Source of the DNA: an uncultured Candidatus Saccharibacteria bacterium
GTDB taxonomy: Bacteria > Patescibacteriota > Saccharimonadia > Saccharimonadales > Saccharimonadaceae
Length of the DNA: 43,596 bases
Direction of reading: 5' to 3'
Assembly (NCBI GenBank): GCA_938042055.1
Contig: CALIRX010000019.1
Location: 1 to 43,596, forward strand
This document shows positions 23,002 through 28,967 of this stretch, one piece after another. The notes under the pieces were generated by a model that was not told the origin of the DNA, made no database searches, and saw only the letters and a program-made list of their open reading frames with translations. The first letter of the stretch is position 1, and every line of letters starts with the position of its first letter. The position numbers and the translations under genes are program-made.

Positions 23002-23912
23002 TAAACCACCGCCTTTCGCACGGAATTAAATGCCTTAATCTTTGATTCCACCACTTCCTGTACAGCAGCATAAACTGGCGGCATTAATTTAACGATAGCG
23101 TACTCATTTGGATTTTCTCGCAAGGTTTTCTCCAAAGTCGTTCGGAAAGCATAGCGCATATCAGAATTGATATTGATTTTAGAAACGCCAATTTTCGCAG
23201 CATCCTCAAAATAATGCAGTGGAGTTCCAGACCCACCGTGCAACGAAATCTGGCAATGAATCGCCTCACGAATGTCAGCCAACAAATCCAAATCCAACAC
23301 TTTCGGAACTGGATATTTGCCATGCAAATTGCCAATCGCCGCCGCAAAAGTGTCAATTCCAGTCGCCTCGACAAACGCACGTGCACCCTCTGGTGTAGAG
23401 AAAGTCTTTTTTATTTCCTCGTAATTTATATCTTCCGTATGAACATTTGAACTCCCGCCAAAATAATGCGGCTCAGATTCCACTAGCGCGCCAGTAAACT
23501 TGGCGTATTCAACAACTTCACGAGTTTTGGCAATAATCTCCTCATCCGAAGCATTGTGATTCGCCTGAGAAATATCAATATGTATAAACTCATATCCAGC
23601 GTCAATCGCTCGCTTACAGCCTTCAACTGTCGGACCGTGGTCCAAATTCAAGTACATTTCAATTCCGTACTCAGCTTTATAATTGTCCACCAAATCACGG
23701 ACGTTCTCTAGACCCATAGCCTTCACTTCGGCGTCAGAAACCTCAACTAACACTGGCGATTGGAGCTTTTGTGCCGCCCGCGCCACCGCAATCAACGTCT
23801 CTTGATTGTCAATATTAAATGCCCCAACCGCAAAGCGTTGCGCTCGTGTTCGCTGCATTAAATGACGCGCCCGCGTCGTGTTTTTCCGAATCTCTGAAAT
23901 CGATAATCCCAT
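23001..23912 (-). CDS. fba: Class II fructose-bisphosphate aldolase
   Basis: A 303-aa zinc-dependent aldolase interconverting fructose-1,6-bisphosphate with glyceraldehyde-3-phosphate and dihydroxyacetone phosphate. Visible are AVGAFNIDNQE near residue 30, the LNLDHGPTVEGCKRAID metal/catalytic region near 92-108, VESEPHYFGG near 143-152, GNLHGKYPVP, LHGGSGTP near 223-230 and KININSDMRYAF near 245. Tagatose-bisphosphate aldolases are close relatives and cannot be excluded. A G-rich ribosome-binding site precedes the ATG and a GATATAAT -10 lies further upstream. First gene of the fba-pfkB-unknown operon, divergent from the third small-ORF locus. Confidence 0.92.
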   Translation of the reverse strand: MGLSISEIRKNTTRARHLMQRTRAQRFAVGAFNIDNQETLIAVARAAQKLQSPVLVEVSDAEVKAMGLENVRDLVDNYKAEYGIEMYLNLDHGPTVEGCKRAIDAGYEFIHIDISQANHNASDEEIIAKTREVVEYAKFTGALVESEPHYFGGSSNVHTEDINYEEIKKTFSTPEGARAFVEATGIDTFAAAIGNLHGKYPVPKVLDLDLLADIREAIHCQISLHGGSGTPLHYFEDAAKIGVSKININSDMRYAFRTTLEKTLRENPNEYAIVKLMPPVYAAVQEVVESKIKAFNSVRKAVV

Positions 23913-23971
23913 ACTGCCCCCTAAAATACTTATGGTAATTATATCAATTACCGCCCGCTATGCCAAGAGAA

Positions 23972-24000
23972 TTGACATTTTGCGTAATTAGTGATAATAT
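23972..24000 (+). promoter_or_regulatory. Promoter of the third small-ORF locus
   Basis: TTGACA (23972-23977), a 17-base spacer and TAATAT (23995-24000), with TGATAAT overlapping. The stretch TTGACATTTT...ATTAGTGATA is shared with the promoter at 1-29. Confidence 0.7.
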
Positions 24001-24012
24001 AAAATGGCTTTT

Positions 24013-24083
24013 GCCCAAGGCTTACCCCTAAGGGCGAAAGAGCCCTTTGGTCTTGAGCATTTTCTTCTCAGAAAGGAAGAAAA
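24013..24083 (+). promoter_or_regulatory. Two-hairpin leader able to hide the RBS (locus 3)
   Basis: Hairpin 1: outer arms GCCCAAG 24013-24019 and CTTGAGC 24052-24058 (one mismatch), inner stem AAGGGC 24030-24035 and GCCCTT 24042-24047 with loop GAAAGA. Hairpin 2: TTTTCTTC 24060-24067 with GAAGAAAA 24076-24083, partly burying the ribosome-binding site GAAAGGAAG (24071-24079). GCCCTTT (24042-24048) can alternatively pair with GAAAGG (24071-24076). The leader at 27421-27479 has the same order of elements. Confidence 0.6.
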
Positions 24084-24085
24084 AA

Positions 24086-24325
24086 ATGCACCCTGTAGTT
24101 AAGATAACTGCCTTCGCAGGAAAAATACTCTTATTTGCCATCGTCCTACTATACATAGCATGGTTGGCAACACTAGACTACTTTTACGTAGCCTACGGGC
24201 TGCCAGAGGCACTGACGTTCTTAGCGTTGAGTGTCACATTCCTCGTACTTATCTACGGGATGAGACGCCACAGCAGTTATCACACCTACGACCCCGAAGA
24301 CAACTCCGAGGGTGACCGTGGATAA
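24086..24325 (+). CDS. Small membrane protein, 79 aa (third small-ORF locus)
   Basis: Unknown family. The ATG at 24086 follows GAAAGGAAG at good spacing. Two membrane helices are evident, about residues 9-29 and 38-58, joined by a very short loop (VAYGLPEA), followed by a hydrophilic tail of about 20 residues rich in Arg, His, Asp and Glu. Short two-helix proteins with charged tails include holins, toxin peptides and small envelope modulators, but nothing distinguishes these here. Codon use is richer in G/C than neighbours. It is flanked by a dedicated promoter, a structured leader and a terminator, and converges on the transketolase genes. Confidence 0.7.
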   Translation: MHPVVKITAFAGKILLFAIVLLYIAWLATLDYFYVAYGLPEALTFLALSVTFLVLIYGMRRHSSYHTYDPEDNSEGDRG

Positions 24326-24330
24326 CACAC

Positions 24331-24397
24331 ACCCGCCAGAACTACTTGCTTTGAGGTCTTTAATTAGATCTTGGCAGTAGCTCCTGGCGGGTTTTTC
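24331..24397 (+). terminator. Extended intrinsic terminator E3 of locus 3
   Basis: ACCCGCCAG (24331-24339) pairs with CTGGCGGGT (24384-24392), followed by TTTTC. Inside, CTACTTGC/GCAGTAG (24042-style spacing not used; positions 24342-24349 and 24374-24380, one bulge) and AGGTCT/AGATCT stack to give a hairpin of about 60 nt, much longer than a usual terminator. The segments TGCTTTGAG and AGCTC...GGCGGG echo element E1. On the minus strand it overlaps the last codons of the transketolase gene. Confidence 0.75.
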
Positions 24398-25358
24398 ACT
24401 GGAGAAAATCAACAACACTACAAACAATTGAATCGACATCCAAGCCGTGCTTTTTCCACAATTCAGACATTTTGCCCGACTCTCCAAACGCGTCATTAAC
24501 GCCAATTCGCTTCATCTTCACCGGCAAATTCTCACTAAGAACTTCTGTCACGCTTGAGCCAAATCCACCAGCGATCTGCCCTTCTTCCGCCGTAATGACG
24601 GCTTGGCATTTTTGAGCCGCATCAAGCACAGCATCCTCGTCCAGCGGCTTGATCGTCGGAAAATGAATCACTTCCGCCTGAATGTCATATTCATTCGCAA
24701 GCTTTTCTGCTGCCAACAACAATTGATAAGTCATCACACCAGTTCCAAACAAAGCAACATCTTTACCACACCTCAGCGTGTAGCTTTTTCCAATCTCAAA
24801 AGTAGATTGGTTTAAGAATAACGGCGTTTTTTCTCTTGGCAATCTTACGTAATTCGGGCGTTTATCTCCAGCCATTGCCGCCGCCATTAGCTTGGCCTCA
24901 TTGGCATCACCGGGCGCCAAAACCACCATATTAGGCAAGCTTCGCATCAGCGCAATATCTTCCAACATTTGATGCGTCGCACCGTCCGGACCAACATTAA
25001 GCCCCGCATGAGAACCCACCAGCTTGACCGGCTGATTATTAAGGCAAATAGTCGTTCGAATCTGCTCCCAATTGCGACCCGGGCTAAACGCCGCATAACT
25101 AGCCGCAAACGGAACATTTCCCATAGCCGCCAACCCAGACGCCACGGTAACCAAATTCTGCTCCGCCACGCCAACTTCAATTGCCCGCGGCTTCCCGATT
25201 TCCTCGTAAAACTTACCAAAGCCAACACTCTCCATCAAATCCGCACTCAGCGCCACCACCAAATTATTTTTCTTCGCAATATCCACCAAGCCTTCGCCAA
25301 AACCAACGCGAATTGCCGCAAGTTCTAAATTCTGCCAATTTTCTATTAAGAAACTCAT
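24396..25358 (-). CDS. Transketolase, C-terminal subunit (Pyr plus C-terminal domains)
   Basis: A 320-aa half-transketolase holding the pyrimidine-binding domain and C-terminal domain. The EVGVAEQNLVTVASGLAAMGNVPF segment carries the conserved catalytic Glu for thiamine diphosphate, then GSHAGLNVGPDGATHQ with substrate-binding His, and the C-terminal domain has TAEEGQIAGGFGSSV. It pairs with the N-terminal subunit encoded just upstream; start and stop overlap by four bases, so the two halves are translated together. Split transketolases are common in archaea and CPR bacteria. The minus-strand stop overlaps the plus-strand terminator of locus 3. Confidence 0.93.
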   Translation of the reverse strand: MSFLIENWQNLELAAIRVGFGEGLVDIAKKNNLVVALSADLMESVGFGKFYEEIGKPRAIEVGVAEQNLVTVASGLAAMGNVPFAASYAAFSPGRNWEQIRTTICLNNQPVKLVGSHAGLNVGPDGATHQMLEDIALMRSLPNMVVLAPGDANEAKLMAAAMAGDKRPNYVRLPREKTPLFLNQSTFEIGKSYTLRCGKDVALFGTGVMTYQLLLAAEKLANEYDIQAEVIHFPTIKPLDEDAVLDAAQKCQAVITAEEGQIAGGFGSSVTEVLSENLPVKMKRIGVNDAFGESGKMSELWKKHGLDVDSIVCSVVDFLQ

Positions 25359-26191
25359 TCACCGCCTCCTTCACTCAATTGAGCAAGCGCCCGCTCCGCT
25401 TCCTCGGCGTTTGGAGATTTTCCATGCCAACGGTAATCGTATTCCATAAAATCAACACCACGACCAGGAACTGTATGCGCAATTATCACGCTCGACTGCC
25501 GAGAATTCTTCGCCTTATCAATCGCTTGAATTATCGCCGAATGATCATGCCCGTCAATTTCCTGCGCATCCCAGCCAAAACTTCGCCATTTGTCCGCCAA
25601 ATCCCCTAGCGGCATCACCTTTTCCGTATCGCCACCAATCTGAATATTATTTCTATCAACAATCGCAATCAAATTCGACAGATTATATTTTTTCGCAAAC
25701 ATCGCCGTTTCCCAAATATTCCCTTCATCCAGCTCGCCATCACCCAAACTGCAGTAAACGAATCGCTCAGAATTACCACCTAAATATTGCAATGAATACG
25801 CCATACCGGCCGCTTGGCTCAGACCGCACCCCAGAGGACCGCTAGTCGTTTCAATTCCCGCCAGGCTACCGCGTTCTGGATGACCTTGAAGCTTGGAGCC
25901 AAATTTTCGCAAATTAGCCAGCTCTTTTTTATCGAAAAATCCTCGCTCCGCCAACGTGGCATATAAAAGTGGCGCATAATGCCCATTGCTCATCACGAAA
26001 ACGTCCCGATCTTCCCAAGTAGGATTCTCCGAATCTAGTCGCATGGCGTGAAAATACAAAACCGCCATAACGTCAGCAAAGCCCAAGCAGCCAGCCGAAT
26101 GACCCGAGCCAGCCTCGGATAGCTCACGAATAACAGACTTTCGCAGCTGTTGCGATATTTTCTTCAATTTCGCTATCTGGTCGACATCCAT
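25355..26191 (-). CDS. Transketolase, N-terminal subunit (PP domain)
   Basis: A 278-aa half holding the thiamine-diphosphate pyrophosphate-binding domain: SGHSAGCLGFADVMAVLYF near residue 29, GHPERGS, GPLGCGLSQAAGMA near 118-131, and the ThDP motif GDGELDEGNIWE...NN near 151-180 with the metal-binding Asp and Asn. With the C-terminal subunit it moves two-carbon units between sugar phosphates. It overlaps rpe by one base and the C-terminal subunit gene by four. Together with rpe and rpiB it forms the non-oxidative pentose-phosphate operon. Confidence 0.93.
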   Translation of the reverse strand: MDVDQIAKLKKISQQLRKSVIRELSEAGSGHSAGCLGFADVMAVLYFHAMRLDSENPTWEDRDVFVMSNGHYAPLLYATLAERGFFDKKELANLRKFGSKLQGHPERGSLAGIETTSGPLGCGLSQAAGMAYSLQYLGGNSERFVYCSLGDGELDEGNIWETAMFAKKYNLSNLIAIVDRNNIQIGGDTEKVMPLGDLADKWRSFGWDAQEIDGHDHSAIIQAIDKAKNSRQSSVIIAHTVPGRGVDFMEYDYRWHGKSPNAEEAERALAQLSEGGGE

Positions 26192-26841
26192 TAAAGCACG
26201 CTCGTTTTATTAATCTCCTGTTGCAATCTGGAGAAAATAGTGCGCGGATCTGACGATTTCTGAATAACGCCGCCAACGTTCAAAACGTTAACGCCGCCCT
26301 GAACCAAACTATACGCATTATCTACCGCCACTCCACCATCCCAACCGATTTCTACATTTGGATTAATAGCCTTAATGAGTCGTATTTTTTCTAGTTGCAT
26401 CAAACTAGCAGTTCCGCCAAATCGCCCCAGCTCACCGCTAAAAATCATTACATGATCTGCTATTTTTATCAATTCCTCAACGGTTCGTGGCACTGTCGGC
26501 TTTAGTAGCGCTAATCCCGCCATAATTCCAGCTTGACGAATCTGCATAAGCGCAGTCTTCACGTCTCCCGTCGCCTCCGCGTGAATAATAATCATATGAG
26601 GTCTTAAGGCAATCAACTTCGGAACATACTCAGCAACATCATTAACCATTGCGTGAATATCAATCATCCAACCCTCCGGCGCCCACAATTCAGGAATGCC
26701 AACAGTAAGTGTTGGTGCAAACTCACCATCAGATATATCAATATGTACACGCTCAACAAGCCCAGTTATTTTATTAACCTGCTCTTTATATTGTTCGGCA
26801 TTTTCCGCCAAAATTGCTGGTGCGATTACAGAGCTACTCAT
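26191..26841 (-). CDS. rpe: Ribulose-phosphate 3-epimerase
   Basis: A 216-aa TIM-barrel epimerase interconverting ribulose-5-phosphate and xylulose-5-phosphate. The start VIAPAILAENAEQY, the metal-binding HIDISDGEFAPTLT region near residue 33-46, DIHAMV near 61, and GWDGGVAVDNAYSLVQGGVNVLNVGG near the C-terminus fit the family, although several canonical residues are altered (for example IDISDGEF rather than VDVMDGHF). A related hexulose- or allulose-phosphate epimerase cannot be excluded. It lies in the operon between rpiB and the transketolase genes, with overlaps of four and one bases, which supports the assignment. Confidence 0.85.
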   Translation of the reverse strand: MSSSVIAPAILAENAEQYKEQVNKITGLVERVHIDISDGEFAPTLTVGIPELWAPEGWMIDIHAMVNDVAEYVPKLIALRPHMIIIHAEATGDVKTALMQIRQAGIMAGLALLKPTVPRTVEELIKIADHVMIFSGELGRFGGTASLMQLEKIRLIKAINPNVEIGWDGGVAVDNAYSLVQGGVNVLNVGGVIQKSSDPRTIFSRLQQEINKTSVL

Positions 26842-27290
26842 GACAATTCATCCAATTGCGCATTACGCCTATTAAATCGCGGGGCATTCGCATAAGGAGT
26901 GTTTAGCCACGTTTCCACAATTCCCTTCCAAGCAGACTCGTTATCTTCCAAAACTCGCGCTGGCAAACATAAAACATTTGAGTCGTTATCTTGGCGCGTC
27001 ATTTTCGCCTCAAACGCATCCCAAATCACGCTGGCACGAATTCCTTTGAATCGGTTCGCCGCCATACACATTCCTTGACCGCCGCCGCAAATTAATATCG
27101 CGCGCGGATCTTTGCTATCATCACCAATGACCCTCAACGCCGCCGCCTGTGCGAATTGCGGAAAATCGTCATCAGGATTTAATTCTACACCGCCGACGTC
27201 TTGAACGTCATAGCCATTCTTAACCAAATAGGCAAAAACTTTTTCTTTCAACATAAAACCGCGATGATCAGATCCGAGGTAGATTTTCAT
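26838..27290 (-). CDS. rpiB: Ribose-5-phosphate isomerase B (RpiB/LacAB family)
   Basis: A 150-aa isomerase interconverting ribose-5-phosphate and ribulose-5-phosphate. GSDHRGFMLKE (residues 6-16), DVGGVELNPDDDFPQFA, and the active-site strand ILICGGGQGMCMAANRFKGIRA near 66-87 with the catalytic Cys mark the family. First gene of the rpiB-rpe-tktN-tktC operon. Its ATG lies six bases after TATACT (27302-27297), a leaderless-type start. The gene diverges from the fourth small-ORF locus. Confidence 0.9.
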   Translation of the reverse strand: MKIYLGSDHRGFMLKEKVFAYLVKNGYDVQDVGGVELNPDDDFPQFAQAAALRVIGDDSKDPRAILICGGGQGMCMAANRFKGIRASVIWDAFEAKMTRQDNDSNVLCLPARVLEDNESAWKGIVETWLNTPYANAPRFNRRNAQLDELS

Positions 27291-27296
27291 AATTTT

Positions 27297-27302
27297 AGTA
27301 TA
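27297..27302 (-). promoter_or_regulatory. -10 box, leaderless rpiB operon start
   Basis: TATACT on the minus strand, six bases before the ATG at 27290. Confidence 0.6.
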
Positions 27303-27378
27303 AGCGTTTTCGGTGATTTTTGCAAGGAAAAGTTAGGTATTTTATCAGAGGTAGGGTGTAGCTATTTGACAAAAAGTA

Positions 27379-27407
27379 TTGACATCTTGTGGCTGGTGTG
27401 ATATAAG
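27379..27407 (+). promoter_or_regulatory. Promoter of the fourth small-ORF locus
   Basis: TTGACA (27379-27384), a 17-base spacer ending GTGTGA, and TATAAG (27402-27407). The spacer end matches the extended -10 style (TGA before TATAA) of the other small-ORF promoters. Confidence 0.75.
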
Positions 27408-27420
27408 TAGATTAACTTTT

Positions 27421-27479
27421 GCTCAGAGTTTTAGGGCGGAAGTCGCCCTTTAGCTTTGAGCTTCGCCTTTGAAAGGAAG
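27421..27479 (+). promoter_or_regulatory. Two-hairpin leader able to hide the RBS (locus 4)
   Basis: Hairpin 1: outer arms GCTCAGAG 27421-27428 and CTTTGAGC 27454-27461 (eight pairs, one G-U), inner stem AGGGCG 27433-27438 and CGCCCT 27444-27449 with loop GAAGT. Hairpin 2: CCTT/AAGG (27466-27469/27473-27476) extended by CTT/AAG (27461-27463/27477-27479) covers the ribosome-binding site GAAAGGAAG. GCCCTTT (27445-27451) could instead pair with GAAAGG (27471-27476). The layout matches the leader at 24013-24083. Confidence 0.62.
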
Positions 27480-27486
27480 TGAAAAA

Positions 27487-27723
27487 ATGAGGAAGACCTC
27501 ATTTGTCGTCATGCTGGCGGCGACAGTCGCCATCAGCATAGTGTTTTGGGCGATCATGATCTCGGTGATCGCCTGGGGAGTAGTCTTCTTGACCGGAGAT
27601 CTGCACAGCTCCGGTCTCACCTCCATCCCCGCTCTGTCGTTCTGGCAGAGCGTTGAGTTGCTCGCCCTTATCTGCTTGTTAGCCATCCCGCTGCGAGCGG
27701 GGAGGAGCAACAAGGAGGGTTGA
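27487..27723 (+). CDS. Small membrane protein, 78 aa (fourth small-ORF locus)
   Basis: Unknown family. The ATG at 27487 follows GAAAGGAAG; an in-frame TTG at 27469 lies before that site and is rejected. Residues 5-41 contain one long or two closely packed hydrophobic segments (TSFVVMLAATVAISIVF, then WAIMISVIAWGVVFL), and a further helix is about 55-71 (VELLALICLLAIPL). The tail is short and basic (RAGRSNKEG). No family match. Size, promoter and leader resemble the 24086-24325 locus, though the proteins are not obviously homologous. It converges on gap. Confidence 0.7.
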   Translation: MRKTSFVVMLAATVAISIVFWAIMISVIAWGVVFLTGDLHSSGLTSIPALSFWQSVELLALICLLAIPLRAGRSNKEG

Positions 27724-27746
27724 GCGTGGGCGGTTAACGCCCGCAC

Positions 27747-27856
27747 GAAAATAGCTCGCTGAAAACTGGTTCAATCTGAGTTGAGACGCAATTTCCGCGT
27801 TTCCTGGGTTGAATTATCCAGTTTCAGCTTGAGCACGTTTTCGGCGGACTATTTTC
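27747..27856 (+). terminator. Structured 3' element E4 (long hairpin, recurrent motif)
   Basis: GAAAATAG (27747-27754) pairs with CTATTTTC (27849-27856). Then come GCTC/GAGC (27754-27757/27831-27834), an eleven-pair stem GCTGAAAACTGG/CCAGTTTCAGC (27758-27769/27818-27828, one bulged A), TTCAA/TTGAA and ACGC/GCGT at the tip. A large bulge on the 3' side only (27835-27848) contains TTCGGCGG. Arms, inner GC steps and the GGCGG bulge match E1 at 7903-7961. A separate small palindrome GGGCGTTAACGCCC-like (27728-27742) precedes it. Confidence 0.6.
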
Positions 27857-27874
27857 ATAGGAAATTATGTGTAA

Positions 27875-28897
27875 TTATTCGCTACGTTTAAGATAGTATC
27901 CAACATCTGCTACCAACTCGACCAGGCGATTAGAATAGCCCCACTCATTGTCATACCAGACCATAACCTTGATCAAATTACCACCAACTACCTTCGTCAA
28001 CGGAAGATCGACAATTCCAGAATACGAATTGCCAATGAAGTCGCGACTCACCAAAGGCTCCTCAGAAACGCCCAAAATGCCTTGATAGAAATTACTCTGG
28101 GCGGCTTTTTTGAACGCATCATTTACCTGCTCGACAGTCACATCTTTCCTAAGAAGCGCCGTCACGTCACTAAGCGACACTACTGGAGTCGGTACGCGCA
28201 CGCTAAGTCCGTCAAATTTTCCGGTTAGCTGCGGCAAGGTTTTAGTTACAGCAATTGCGGCGCCAGTCGTAGTCGGGACAATGTTTTCGGCAGCGTTGCG
28301 ACCTTCTCTAAGATCCTTGGATGGCGCATCCTGAAGCTTTTGGCTAGCCGTATAACTATGCACCGTCGTTAGCATTGACTTTTCAACGCCAAACTCCGCA
28401 TCCAAAATCGCCATAACCGCGCCCAAAGAATTGGTCGTACAGCTAGCATTAGACACGATTGGCGTCGCGTTTTTCACCTTGTCGTCGTTAGTTCCCAGAA
28501 CAATTGTATCGACTCCCTCAGACTTCGTCGGACCGCTGATAACCACACGCTTTGCGCCAGCCGTTAAGTGCTTGCCCGCGCCATCTTTATCGGTGAAAAA
28601 TCCCGTCGATTCAATCACCACATCAATATTCAAATCTCGCCACGGCAGATTTTCTGGATCTTTCTCAGCCAACACCTTAACCGACTTGCCCTCAATAATC
28701 AGCTCGTTTTCCGTAAAATCAACTTGACGTCCGTACTCACCGTAATTGCTATCATGCTTCAACAAATACGCCAAAGTTTTCGTGTCAGTTAAATCATTGA
28801 TCGCGACAATTTCCAAGTCGCTTCGCTCGTTAGCAATCTTAAACGCATTGCGTCCGATTCGCCCGAAGCCGTTAATTGCTATTCTCGTTACAGCCAT
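27875..28897 (-). CDS. gap: Glyceraldehyde-3-phosphate dehydrogenase
   Basis: A 340-aa phosphorylating GAPDH producing 1,3-bisphosphoglycerate and NADH. The N-terminal Rossmann motif is INGFGRIGR (residues 8-16), the catalytic cysteine lies in SNASCTTNSLG near 152, and the C-terminal WYDNEWGYSNR is intact. Length is normal. A GGGAGGG ribosome-binding site precedes the ATG, and TATAAT (near 28943, minus strand) lies further upstream, so this message has a true leader, unlike the divergent rel gene. The fourth small-ORF locus converges on its 3' end. Confidence 0.97.
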   Translation of the reverse strand: MAVTRIAINGFGRIGRNAFKIANERSDLEIVAINDLTDTKTLAYLLKHDSNYGEYGRQVDFTENELIIEGKSVKVLAEKDPENLPWRDLNIDVVIESTGFFTDKDGAGKHLTAGAKRVVISGPTKSEGVDTIVLGTNDDKVKNATPIVSNASCTTNSLGAVMAILDAEFGVEKSMLTTVHSYTASQKLQDAPSKDLREGRNAAENIVPTTTGAAIAVTKTLPQLTGKFDGLSVRVPTPVVSLSDVTALLRKDVTVEQVNDAFKKAAQSNFYQGILGVSEEPLVSRDFIGNSYSGIVDLPLTKVVGGNLIKVMVWYDNEWGYSNRLVELVADVGYYLKRSE

Positions 28898-28955
28898 ATC
28901 GCCCTCCCTGTTAGATATTTTCGCTTTAGCTTTTCTTAATTATACTACAAAGTTG

Positions 28956-28961
28956 TATAAT
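28956..28961 (+). promoter_or_regulatory. -10 box, leaderless rel start
   Basis: TATAAT followed by six bases (ATAAAT) and the ATG at 28968. It rules out longer in-frame starts upstream. Confidence 0.7.
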
Positions 28962-28967
28962 ATAAAT

